From Bradyrhizobium sp. NFR13 (GTDB lineage Bacteria; Pseudomonadota; Alphaproteobacteria; Rhizobiales; Xanthobacteraceae), in contig NZ_FOTP01000001.1 in assembly GCF_900114605.1 (NCBI RefSeq), forward strand, positions 496,001-560,000: 64,000 bases of DNA. Direction: 5' to 3'. The position numbers were made by a program, and so were the translations under genes. Below, one piece after another: positions 21,778 to 29,618 of the stretch. The first letter of the stretch is position 1. Every line of letters begins with the position of its first letter. Below the pieces are notes generated by a model. The model ran no database searches. It was not told the DNA's origin and saw only the letters and a program-made list of their open reading frames with translations.

Positions 21778-22662
21778 CTAAAAACCGTATTTGGACCACA
21801 GCGCGCGAGTCTCCAGCGCCGAGATCAGTTGATCCGGCAGTCCCGACAGGCCGTCCATCGAAAGCTGCGAGCCCGCGCCGGATTTGCGGCCGAGCAGACC
21901 CGACAACATGCCGGATGGCTGCGCGATCACCGGCATCTGCACCTTGTCGCCATAGCGGGCACGCAGCACCGAGCGCAGATCGCCAATGGCATCGCTGAGG
22001 CCGAGCGCGATGGATTTTTCACCGGCCCAGTATTCGCCGGAGAACAACACATCCTCGGCGCCCTTCAGCCGGGCACCGCGGCTCTCCTTCACGAGATTGA
22101 TGAAGATGGCGTGGATCTCGCGCTGAAGCGATTTCAGCCGCGCCACATCATCGGGATCTTCCGGCAGGAACGGATCGAGCATCGCCTTGTGCTCACCCGC
22201 CGTATAGAGACGCCGCTCGACACCGATCTTCCTGATCAATTCCTGAAAACCGAACGTGCCGCCAACAACGCCGATCGAGCCGACGATTGACGACGGATCG
22301 ACAAAGATTTCATCGCCCGCGCAGGCGATCATGTAACCGCCGGATGCGGCGACGTCCTCGACAAACACGAAGACCGGTAGTTTCTTCTCCGCCGCGAGCT
22401 GGCGGATGCGCAGATAGATCTGCCGCGACTGCACCGGCGAGCCGCCCGGCGAATTGATCACCAGTGCAACGGCCTTCGCATTCTTGGTCGCGAATGCCTT
22501 GTCCAGCAGCCTTGCGACGCCTGCGAGCGACAATCCCGGACGCAGCGGCGTGACAGCGCCGATCGTGCCGGACAGACGCACGACCGGAACGACTGCAGAG
22601 GCGCGACGGAAACGCGCAGGCAGCAGCCTTGTGATCGCCGCTTTTAGATTGGATTCGCTCAT
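21778..22662 (-). CDS. S49 family serine protease (SppA/SohB-like)
   Basis: A 294-residue peptidase of the signal-peptide-peptidase family. Seen are VALVINSPGGSPVQS (substrate-binding strand), FVEDVAASGGYMIACAGDE with the nucleophile serine, SSIVGSIGVVGG, and the general-base lysine in TAGEHKAMLDPF. No clear N-terminal membrane anchor is visible, so it may be a short SppA that associates with the membrane or acts on small peptides. GAGGAAA precedes the ATG at 22662; the frame's earlier start is rejected. Transcribed alone. Confidence 0.9.
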   Translation of the reverse strand: MSESNLKAAITRLLPARFRRASAVVPVVRLSGTIGAVTPLRPGLSLAGVARLLDKAFATKNAKAVALVINSPGGSPVQSRQIYLRIRQLAAEKKLPVFVFVEDVAASGGYMIACAGDEIFVDPSSIVGSIGVVGGTFGFQELIRKIGVERRLYTAGEHKAMLDPFLPEDPDDVARLKSLQREIHAIFINLVKESRGARLKGAEDVLFSGEYWAGEKSIALGLSDAIGDLRSVLRARYGDKVQMPVIAQPSGMLSGLLGRKSGAGSQLSMDGLSGLPDQLISALETRALWSKYGF

Positions 22663-22773
22663 TCGAATTTCCTCGACATTAACCAACTTTTATCACGCTG
22701 CTGTCATTGAACCGAGAGACGCTTTCAGCGTTTGAAAACCTTAACAGGCCTTTACGCCGCAGCGGGAGAAGAC

Positions 22774-22872
22774 ATGAAAATCTATCTGCTCATGCTGATC
22801 ATCGGCACGCTTCTGACAGCGATTCATTTCACGTCGGCGCCACAGAAACGCTCCGAAACAGCTCCTCGATAA
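22774..22872 (+). CDS. Putative 32-residue membrane peptide
   Basis: A tiny frame with a good ribosome site (GGGAGAAG five bases before ATG). It encodes MKIYLLMLIIGTLLTAIHFT followed by a short polar tail SAPQKRSETAPR. One membrane helix is likely. It is divergent from the S49 protease and convergent with the methyltransferase. No family is recognised; support is only the start site and the hydrophobic profile. Confidence 0.45.
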   Translation: MKIYLLMLIIGTLLTAIHFTSAPQKRSETAPR

Positions 22873-22898
22873 ACCGACGCGATTAATTACGGCATCGC

Positions 22899-23663
22899 CT
22901 AAAGCGACGACCAAGGCAGAACCGCCTGCCCGGCCAGCACTTGCCGGATATGGAGATCAGGCGCGCCATTCGCATCCCGCAGAAAGATGCCCGGCTCAAT
23001 TGCCGCAGGCGCACGCCCACCCTTTACGGCACGCACCAACACCCTGATTGCCGGCGCCGCCGCATCACCATGGACCGGCATGATTGCGATGCTGCCGAAC
23101 CCGCGACCCAGCGCAGCCAGCACATCGGCCAGACCATCCGCACGCCAGATCAGCGTCAGCACGCCACCGGATTTCAGCACCCGGCGCGCGGCGTGAATCC
23201 ATGTCCGTAGCGTGTCTTCCGTTGCGACATGGGCGACCTCGCGCGATTTGTTCGGCGAAGCACGATGGCGCGCGGGATCGTTGAAGGGCGGATTCATCAG
23301 CACCGCATCGGCGCTGTCTTGCGGCAAACCTGCGGCAGCGAAAACATCGGCACTCGCGGCGATATCGAGCGTAACGACATCCGCTGCGACACCATTCGAT
23401 ACAGCGTTTTCTCTCGCCAGTTCAGCAAGTTGCGGGTCGATTTCGACCAGTGTCAGGGACACACCGGAGACACGTCTGGCCAGTGCCAGCCCCGCCGTCC
23501 CCACGCCTGATCCGAAATCAACGACCCAGTGACCGTCTTGCGCCGAGGTTGCAGCAGCTAGCAGGATCGCATCATGGCCGGCGCGATGACCGGATTTCGG
23601 CTGGCGCAGTCGCAACTGGCCACCCAGAAAGCCGTCCTCCGTGGTCACGATCGCGTCAGCCAT
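22899..23663 (-). CDS. TrmN6-like tRNA1(Val) adenine N6-methyltransferase
   Basis: A 254-residue class I methyltransferase. TrmN6 methylates A37 N6 of tRNA-Val. The order is DGFLGGQLRLRQPKSGHRAG (family N-terminus), SAM motif I VVDFGSGVGTAGLALA, acidic LVEIDPQLAELA, and the N6-adenine motif NPPFNDP. It lies four bases after the DUF2007 gene and is probably its operon partner. TrmN6 versus a related methyltransferase of other substrate cannot be decided from sequence alone. Confidence 0.85.
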   Translation of the reverse strand: MADAIVTTEDGFLGGQLRLRQPKSGHRAGHDAILLAAATSAQDGHWVVDFGSGVGTAGLALARRVSGVSLTLVEIDPQLAELARENAVSNGVAADVVTLDIAASADVFAAAGLPQDSADAVLMNPPFNDPARHRASPNKSREVAHVATEDTLRTWIHAARRVLKSGGVLTLIWRADGLADVLAALGRGFGSIAIMPVHGDAAAPAIRVLVRAVKGGRAPAAIEPGIFLRDANGAPDLHIRQVLAGQAVLPWSSL

Positions 23664-23667
23664 GAGC

Positions 23668-23895
23668 CTAGTCCTGCACCCGCAATTCGTGCGCCAGCCC
23701 CGCTTCGGTCAGGACCCGGCGCGCCTGCAGGTCATCGTCCTCGTGCACCAGAATCCGGCGCGGAATGATGCCGAGCGATCCCTCGATCACGCTCATATTC
23801 TGGTCCAGCACCAGATGGTGGATATTCGCGCCATCGAGCAGCGCGCCCACCGCCGAGACCAGCACCATATCGTTCGTCCGCATGATTTCGCGCAA
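23668..23895 (-). CDS. DUF2007 putative signal-transducing protein
   Basis: A 75-residue protein of the DUF2007 family. It has MREIMRTNDMVLVSAVGALL, VLDQNMSVIEGSLGIIPRRILVHEDD, and LTEAGL. The start is a TTG at 23895 because the family N-terminus includes the M-x-E-x-x-RTND segment, and AGGAG lies about ten bases upstream. The alternative is the ATG four codons in. It is four bases upstream of the TrmN6-like gene. The role is unknown. Confidence 0.85.
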   Translation of the reverse strand: MREIMRTNDMVLVSAVGALLDGANIHHLVLDQNMSVIEGSLGIIPRRILVHEDDDLQARRVLTEAGLAHELRVQD

Positions 23896-24131
23896 TTGGA
23901 GGTCGCTCCTTGCCAGTAACCGGGTGTGTATCTATGGAGAAGTCAAGGTTCCGATGCCCTTGCCGCGCCGCTGCGCAGTTTCTATTGTGCAGCCCGATAT
24001 CGGTCGACGGCAATTCAGCAGATGGGAACACCTGTTTTCAACGTGAATTCGCCCTATTTGAATATAAGCGCTGCCAGTGCCTGCCTTTTTTATGGCCCGA
24101 CGAAGCGCCCTTGTAATTCGGAGAGCCCAGC

Positions 24132-25142
24132 GTGGCGGTGATTGTTCCCTTCGAGAGTCACGCGACAGCGTCGATCGACCAGTTGGTCAGCCTTGTCGCC
24201 CCTGACATGGAGCGCGTCAATGCGACGATCCTGTCGCGGACCGGCTCGGAAGTCACCATGATCCCCGAGGTTGCCAACCACCTGATCTCCTCGGGCGGCA
24301 AGCGACTGCGCCCGATGCTGACGCTCGCGATGGCCAATCTCACCGGCTACACCGGCGATGGCCATATCAAGCTCGCGGCCTCCGTCGAATTCATGCACAC
24401 CGCGACGCTGTTGCATGACGACGTGGTCGACCAGAGCGAACTGCGCCGTGGCAAGCTGTCGGCGCGGATGCTGTGGGGCAACGAGGCCAGCGTACTCGTC
24501 GGCGACTTCCTGCTCGGCCAGGCCTTCCGCATGATGGTCGAAGTCGGCTCGCTGCGCGCGCTCGATATTCTATCCTCGGCTGCCGCCACCATCGCGGAGG
24601 GCGAAGTGATGCAGCTCGCCGCCGCCAAGAACACCGCCACCACCGAAGACGAATATCTCGCGGTCATCCGCGGCAAGACCGCCGAACTTTTTGCCGCCGC
24701 CTGCGAAGTCGGCCCGGTGATCGCGAACCGCCCGAAGGCCGAACAGACCGCGTGCCGTTCGGTCGGCATGAATCTCGGCATCGCCTTCCAGCTCATCGAC
24801 GACGTGCTCGACTACGGCGGCAAGGCCGCCAAGCTCGGCAAGAATGTCGGCGACGATTTCCGCGAGGGCAAGATCACCCTGCCCGTGGTGCTCGCCTTCC
24901 GCCGCGGCAACGACGCCGAGCGCGAATTCTGGATCAAGGCGCTGGAGCGCGGCGAGATCGGCGAAGGCGACCTCGATCACGCCATCGGCCTGATGACCAA
25001 GCACCGCGCACTGGAAGACACGATCAACCGCGCCCAGCATTACGGCGCCATGGCCGTCGATGCGCTGGCGCTTTTTCCGTCGTCACCGATGAAGACTGCA
25101 CTGGAGCAGGTCGTGGCGTTCTGTCTGGCACGGACGCACTAA
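24132..25142 (+). CDS. ispB: Polyprenyl (octa-/decaprenyl) diphosphate synthase
   Basis: Trans-prenyltransferase of 336 residues that builds the ubiquinone side chain from FPP/GGPP and IPP. Both aspartate-rich motifs are present: DDVVD (in ATLLHDDVVDQSELRRG) and DDVLD (in FQLIDDVLDYGG). GGKRLRP is the IPP-binding segment. The start is GTG. Rhizobiales mostly make Q-10, so the product is probably decaprenyl diphosphate; this is inference. Its last 100 bases recur in degenerate form 2.6 kb downstream (27644-27754), which bears on how the following cassette arrived. Confidence 0.93.
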   Translation: MAVIVPFESHATASIDQLVSLVAPDMERVNATILSRTGSEVTMIPEVANHLISSGGKRLRPMLTLAMANLTGYTGDGHIKLAASVEFMHTATLLHDDVVDQSELRRGKLSARMLWGNEASVLVGDFLLGQAFRMMVEVGSLRALDILSSAAATIAEGEVMQLAAAKNTATTEDEYLAVIRGKTAELFAAACEVGPVIANRPKAEQTACRSVGMNLGIAFQLIDDVLDYGGKAAKLGKNVGDDFREGKITLPVVLAFRRGNDAEREFWIKALERGEIGEGDLDHAIGLMTKHRALEDTINRAQHYGAMAVDALALFPSSPMKTALEQVVAFCLARTH

Positions 25143-25151
25143 GGCCAGACC

Positions 25152-26153
25152 TCACTGCACCGCGATGACCACCTTGCCCTTCGCGCGGCCGGTCTCGACA
25201 TAGGCCAGCGCATCCCCGGAGTTCTCGAACGGGAACACCTTATCGACGACCGGCCGGATCACGCCGGCTTCGATCAGGGACGTAATCTCGCTCAACTGCT
25301 GCCCCTGCGCGCGCATGAACAGGAATGAATAGCGTAGGCCGAGGCGCTCGGCTTTTTTCCTCACGCCACGGCTCAGCAGACGCATGATCAGTTTCAGGAA
25401 CAGGTTCAGACCGGCTTCCTTGGCGAAAGCCGGATCGGGCGGACCGGAAATGGAAATGAGCTGGCCGCCCGGCTTGAGCACACCCAGAGATTTATCGAGC
25501 GTCTTTGGATCCTGACTATTCAGCACAAGATCGTAGCCCGACAGGACCTTCTCGAAGTCCTGCGTCTTGTAGTCGATGACCACATCCGCCCCGAGACTTT
25601 TGACCAGTTCGGCATTCTTTGCACTGGTTGTCGTCGCAACTGTAGCGCCGAGATGCTTGGCGAGCTGGATTGCAAAAGTCCCGACACCACCGGAGCCGGC
25701 CTGAATGAAGACCTTCTGGCCGGGCTTCACCTTGCCCACTTCGACCAGCGTCTGCCACGCCGTCAGCCCCACCAGCGGGATGGATGCCGCTTCCGTCATG
25801 CTTAAGTTTTTCGGCTTCAGCGCCACGTCAGCTTCATTGATGGCGATGAATTCGGCGAATGTACCGACCCGATGATCGCGCGGCCGCGCATAGACTTCGT
25901 CGCCCACCTTGAACCGGCTGGCCCTGGATCCTGTCCTGACAACCGTTCCGGCGACGTCGTGACCCAGGATGAAAGGCGGACGATAGGGAAGAATAAGCTT
26001 GAACTCTCCATCCCGGAGCTTGGAATCCAGCAGGTTCACAGCTGTGGCGTGAACCCGGACCAGAACATCAGTGTCCTGCACTTCCGGTTCGGGCACGTTG
26101 GCCAGACGCAGAGCGCCCTTCTTTTTGTATTTATCAACGACGAATGCCTTCAT
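25152..26153 (-). CDS. NADP-dependent quinone-type oxidoreductase (zinc-independent MDR)
   Basis: A 333-residue MDR reductase. Visible are MKAFVVDKYKKKGALRL, ILGHDVAGTVV, the nucleotide-binding GSGGVGTFAIQLAKHLGA, and the terminal segment GDALAYVETGRAKGKVVI. Zinc ligands are absent. GGAGAAAG precedes the ATG. It lies 20 bases downstream of an alpha/beta hydrolase and is probably co-transcribed with it, divergent from an HxlR regulator. Such trios commonly deal with quinones, enals or other electrophiles. The whole cassette is bracketed by copies of the polyprenyl synthase 3' end. Confidence 0.88.
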   Translation of the reverse strand: MKAFVVDKYKKKGALRLANVPEPEVQDTDVLVRVHATAVNLLDSKLRDGEFKLILPYRPPFILGHDVAGTVVRTGSRASRFKVGDEVYARPRDHRVGTFAEFIAINEADVALKPKNLSMTEAASIPLVGLTAWQTLVEVGKVKPGQKVFIQAGSGGVGTFAIQLAKHLGATVATTTSAKNAELVKSLGADVVIDYKTQDFEKVLSGYDLVLNSQDPKTLDKSLGVLKPGGQLISISGPPDPAFAKEAGLNLFLKLIMRLLSRGVRKKAERLGLRYSFLFMRAQGQQLSEITSLIEAGVIRPVVDKVFPFENSGDALAYVETGRAKGKVVIAVQ

Positions 26154-26173
26154 GGGCTTTCTCCAATCTCAAG

Positions 26174-27049
26174 TTAGCAGCGGCGCCAATCGCTCAGAAA
26201 GGAAAGAGCCTTCGGCACGAAATCAGCGTGGTACTGGAATATCCCGCCATGCCCGGCGTCTTCGTAGATCACCAGTTGCGCTCCGGGGATGCGTTCGGCC
26301 AAGTCGGTGCTGTTCACAGTCGGGACCATGATATCGTTGTCGCCATTCGCGATCAGGACGGGGATCTTGATACGGCCGAGATCCTGAGGCGCCTGTCGGC
26401 CCCAGGCTTTGATTGCCTTGAGTTGCCGCAGGAAGGCGCCAGGAGTGGGGCCCTTGTCCCTGTCCGCCTTGCGTTCCTTCAACCGCTTCAGAAAGGCCTT
26501 CGCGGCCTGGCGACCATTGGCCGTAGATGTGAAAAACAGATACAATTTCGGGTCGCGTAGCGTCAGCAGACCCTTGATCATGAGCGGCCGGGACACCGCT
26601 CCGACCTTATCGATACCTTTGCCGCCCGCAGGACCGGTGCCAGTCAGGATGAGCTTTCGCACAAGACCGGGAGCCTTGAGCGCAACATCTTGCGCCACAA
26701 ATCCGCCGAGGGAAAAACCGAGCAGATCGACCTTCTCGAAACCCAGCGCCCGGATCAGCGCAATCGCGTCGCGCGCCATTTCGTCGATAGTCACAGGTGC
26801 TGTTCCGCCCGACGCACCGATGCCGCGATAGTTGGTCGCGATCACGCGGTGTTTGCTGGCGAGGCCGTCAACGATCCGCGGGTCGAAATTGTCCAGCACC
26901 GCGCCCCAATGATTGAGGAGAATGAGCGGCACGCCGCCCCGGGGGCCCAAATCTCGATAGGCAAAAGCAGTCCCCCCGACGTTGATGGAAAGATTGGGCG
27001 CCTCAATGTAGCGCGCGCCCGATCCGGCGTTGCCAGGAGCACTCGTCAT
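26174..27049 (-). CDS. Alpha/beta hydrolase
   Basis: A 291-residue alpha/beta hydrolase. The oxyanion region is VPLILLNHWGAVLDNFDPR, the nucleophile elbow is GFSLGGF, the acid is in VLIANGDNDIMVP, and the histidine is in YEDAGHGGIFQYH. No signal peptide is present. GGAG lies six bases before the ATG at 27049, favouring it over the ATG four codons upstream. First gene of the minus-strand pair, with the MDR reductase after it. The substrate is not evident. Confidence 0.88.
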   Translation of the reverse strand: MTSAPGNAGSGARYIEAPNLSINVGGTAFAYRDLGPRGGVPLILLNHWGAVLDNFDPRIVDGLASKHRVIATNYRGIGASGGTAPVTIDEMARDAIALIRALGFEKVDLLGFSLGGFVAQDVALKAPGLVRKLILTGTGPAGGKGIDKVGAVSRPLMIKGLLTLRDPKLYLFFTSTANGRQAAKAFLKRLKERKADRDKGPTPGAFLRQLKAIKAWGRQAPQDLGRIKIPVLIANGDNDIMVPTVNSTDLAERIPGAQLVIYEDAGHGGIFQYHADFVPKALSFLSDWRRC

Positions 27050-27161
27050 TGTTTGCTCCATTGCCGCAGCACCTGTGCTGTCGCCAACCCGACACGGCTG
27101 CGCTCTCCTGTACTCATCGCTTCTGCCTTCATTTTATCGTGGAACATCCTTGGAGACGATG

Positions 27162-27182
27162 TTACTATCGAATTAATAGTAA
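27162..27182. promoter_or_regulatory. Candidate HxlR-family operator
   Basis: A perfect palindrome, TTACTAT-N7-ATAGTAA, lies 24 bases before the HxlR start in the divergent promoter. It is followed by a smaller TAGT-N5-ACTA. TACTAT/ATAGTA half-sites are known for the YodB/HypR branch of HxlR regulators, so autorepression and control of the divergent pair is a fair inference. Confidence 0.65.
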
Positions 27183-27205
27183 GTCACTACTAAAAAGATA
27201 TCGAC

Positions 27206-27637
27206 ATGAAAAATCTTTCGGACCAGCCATGCCTGATTGCCCGGAGCCTTGCGGTAGTGGGGGACGCATGGAGCATGCTGATCATGCGCGACGCCCATGC
27301 CGGGCTGACCCGCTTCGATGATTTCCGCAAAAGCCTCGGTATCGCCCCGACAATGCTGACGGGGCGGTTGGCAGCCCTGACCGAGGAGGGGCTGCTGGAG
27401 AAACGCCGCTATTCCGACCGTCCGCCACGGGACGAATATGTGCTGACGGAAGCCGGCCGCGACTTTCTGCCGGTGCTGTTTGCGATCGGCGCGTGGGGAC
27501 GCAAGCATCGCGGCGGCGGCGAGGTAACCCGTTTCTTCGACGTCGAGACCGGAACGGAGATCGATCCCGTCACCATCGACCGTGCGACCGGCGCTCCGGT
27601 TGGAACGCGTCCCATTCGCGTTGCCGCACCTGACTGA
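27206..27637 (+). CDS. HxlR-family transcriptional regulator
   Basis: A 143-residue winged-helix protein. The family signature starts CLIARSLAVVGDAWSMLIMRDA, with the redox-relevant N-terminal cysteine position retained. Then come LGIAPTMLTGRLAALTEEGLL (recognition helix) and the wing RRYSDRPPRDEYVLTEAG. It is divergent from the hydrolase/reductase pair, with a palindromic operator between. Some relatives sense quinones, aldehydes or diamide through this cysteine; that would suit a reductase target. Confidence 0.92.
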   Translation: MKNLSDQPCLIARSLAVVGDAWSMLIMRDAHAGLTRFDDFRKSLGIAPTMLTGRLAALTEEGLLEKRRYSDRPPRDEYVLTEAGRDFLPVLFAIGAWGRKHRGGGEVTRFFDVETGTEIDPVTIDRATGAPVGTRPIRVAAPD

Positions 27638-27643
27638 GCCGGG

Positions 27644-27754
27644 CAGTATCGCGGCGCCATGGCCGTCGACGCGCTGGGCTGTTCCCGTCATCGCCGATGA
27701 AGACGGCGCTGGAGCAGGTCGTGGCGCTCCGCCTTGCTTAGACGGACCAAGGCC
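27644..27754 (+). pseudogene. Remnant of a second polyprenyl diphosphate synthase 3' end
   Basis: This stretch aligns with 25035-25146 (the ispB tail plus four bases past its stop) at 92 of 111 positions with one single-base gap, counted by hand. The gap breaks the frame. When restored, the copy reads PMKTALEQVVALRLA-stop (TAG ending at 27741), against PMKTALEQVVAFCLARTH in the intact gene. Several differences inside codons are synonymous, as expected between orthologues rather than in a recent duplication. No other part of the gene is present. Confidence 0.85.
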
Positions 27755-27769
27755 TCCTCACATAACCGA

Positions 27770-28660
27770 TCAAGCGACAGCGCGTGCTTTCCCCCGCGCC
27801 GCCTCGATATCGCGTACCGGCGGTGCACCGAACATGCGGCCATATTCCCGCGTGAATTGCGGCACGCTCTCATAACCGACGGCGAAGGCCGCGCTGCTCG
27901 CGGTCGCGCCCTCCCACAGCATCAGCCGCCGCGCCTCGATCAGGCGCAACTGCTTCTGAAACTGCAGCGGCGTGAGTGACGTCACCGTGCGAAAATGCTG
28001 GTGGAAAGACGACGGGCTCATGCCTGCGACATCTGCCAGGCGTTCGACCAGCACGGGCCGTGCGAATTCAGCACGCAACACCGCGACCGCGCGCCCGATA
28101 CGCTGCGCGTGGCTGTCCGGCCAGCCGAGCCGTCGGATCGCCGGCCCGTGGCGACCAGCCAGAAGCCAGTAGTGCATCTCGCGCACAAGCTGCGCGCGCA
28201 GCACCGGCAATGACGCCCGACGATCGAGCAAGCGCATCAGCCGCAACGCCGCGTCCGCAACTTCGGCATCGGTGGGCTCGACCCGGACACGCGCGAGATC
28301 GGCGCTTGGCTCCGCTTTCATCTCGACAACCAGTTCGGCGATCACGGCCAGATCAAGTTCGAACACCAGCGAGAGATAGGGCGCGGCAATGCTCGCCCGT
28401 GTGATTTGACTGACGATCGGAACATCGGCCGTGATGATCAGCGAATCCCCGGCGGCGAAGACAAAACTCTCCGTGCCCATGGTGACATGCTTGGTGCCCT
28501 GCACGACGAGACAGATCAGCGGCTGGAAGATCGCGTGGATAATGTCGCTGGGTGTGGTTGCGCGCACGGCAGCAAGGCCGAGGATCGGCGTGGTCGCGAT
28601 GCCGGCACTATCAGCATGGGCCTCTGTGTAACGGCGAACGGCATTGAGAAGCGTGGTCAT
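27770..28660 (-). CDS. AraC-family transcriptional regulator (AraC_N type)
   Basis: A 296-residue regulator with an N-terminal cupin-like AraC_N domain (residues about 20-160, including IFQPLICLVVQGTKHVTMG) and a C-terminal double helix-turn-helix (about 195-290). The latter has ERLADVAGMSPSSFHQHFR and AVGYESVPQFTREYGRMFG. It is divergent from an SDR gene. Regulators of this subfamily usually control an adjacent short-chain dehydrogenase or aldo-keto reductase, so the SDR is the likely target. Confidence 0.9.
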   Translation of the reverse strand: MTTLLNAVRRYTEAHADSAGIATTPILGLAAVRATTPSDIIHAIFQPLICLVVQGTKHVTMGTESFVFAAGDSLIITADVPIVSQITRASIAAPYLSLVFELDLAVIAELVVEMKAEPSADLARVRVEPTDAEVADAALRLMRLLDRRASLPVLRAQLVREMHYWLLAGRHGPAIRRLGWPDSHAQRIGRAVAVLRAEFARPVLVERLADVAGMSPSSFHQHFRTVTSLTPLQFQKQLRLIEARRLMLWEGATASSAAFAVGYESVPQFTREYGRMFGAPPVRDIEAARGKARAVA

Positions 28661-28793
28661 GACGCCCAGCCTACATCATCGCAAATGCGCCAGCACATGA
28701 TTTTGGAGGATTAGGCAAGGAACGTCGAGCTTCGGGCAACCAAGCCCGACTTCCCGGAGCGATATCGGAATGGTCACACCACAGGAGCTGACC

Positions 28794-29549
28794 ATGACCA
28801 AGATTACCCTCGTTACCGGCGCCAGCCGCGGTCTCGGCCGCAATACCGCTCTCAACATCGCCCGTCACGGCGGCGATGTCGTCCTCACCTATCAAAGCCG
28901 CAGCGAAGACGCACAGGCTGTCGTCTCCGAAATCCAGCGCATGGGCCGCAAGGCGGTGGCGCTGCAACTCGACACCGGCAAGATTGCCGGCTTCGCCGAC
29001 TTTGCTGGTCGTCTGCGAACAGCACTGCGCGAAACCTGGTCGCGCGAAACGTTCGACCATCTCGTGAACAATGCCGGACACGGGGATTATGCACTGATCG
29101 CCGATACCACCGAGGCGCAGTTCGATGGGCTGGTGAATGTCCATTTCAAAGGCGTGTTCTTCCTGACGCAGACACTGCTGCCACTGATCGCGGACGGCGG
29201 CCGCATCGTGAACCTGTCGTCCGGGCTGACCCGCATGTGCCTCCCCGGCTATGCTGCTTATGCCGCGATGAAGGGCGCCGTCGAGGTGGTGACCATGTAT
29301 ATGGCGAAGGAACTGGGCAGCCGCTGGATCACCGTGAACACGGTCGCGCCCGGCGCAATCGAAACCGATTTCGGCGGCGGTGCCGTGCGTAACAATCCGG
29401 ACATCAACAAGACGATCGCCGGCATGACCGCCCTTGGCCGCGTCGGCCTGCCCGACGATATCGGACCGATGATCGCGAGCCTGCTGTCGGAGGACAATCG
29501 CTGGGTGAACGCGCAGCGGATCGAGGTGTCGGGCGGACAGGGACTGTAG
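28794..29549 (+). CDS. Short-chain dehydrogenase/reductase
   Basis: Classical SDR of 251 residues. The cofactor motif is TGASRGLG at the N-terminus, then NNAGHG, the catalytic Ser in IVNLSSG, and Tyr-x-x-x-Lys in YAAYAAMKGA (Y-A-A-M-K). The C-terminal segment GRVGLPDDIGPMIASLLSEDNRWVNAQRIEVSGG is complete. AGGAG lies seven bases before the ATG at 28794. The substrate is unknown. It is followed by a hairpin and is divergent from its probable AraC regulator. Confidence 0.9.
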   Translation: MTKITLVTGASRGLGRNTALNIARHGGDVVLTYQSRSEDAQAVVSEIQRMGRKAVALQLDTGKIAGFADFAGRLRTALRETWSRETFDHLVNNAGHGDYALIADTTEAQFDGLVNVHFKGVFFLTQTLLPLIADGGRIVNLSSGLTRMCLPGYAAYAAMKGAVEVVTMYMAKELGSRWITVNTVAPGAIETDFGGGAVRNNPDINKTIAGMTALGRVGLPDDIGPMIASLLSEDNRWVNAQRIEVSGGQGL

Positions 29550-29557
29550 ACAAAACA

Positions 29558-29586
29558 ATCCCGGCGCTGACTAGCGGCGCCGGGAT
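29558..29586. terminator. Hairpin after the SDR gene
   Basis: ATCCCGGCGC and GCGCCGGGAT form a 10-bp stem with a 9-base loop in the convergent gap between the SDR gene and an alpha/beta hydrolase. The T-run is weak on both strands. Confidence 0.5.
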
Positions 29587-29618
29587 ACGTTTCGCATATT
29601 CAAGTTGTTGGTCTGATT

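Noticed and set aside
25143-27643. Transposon or integron origin for the cassette after ispB
   Set aside because: No transposase, integrase, terminal inverted repeats or attC site; the long flanking match to a gene tail points to homologous recombination.
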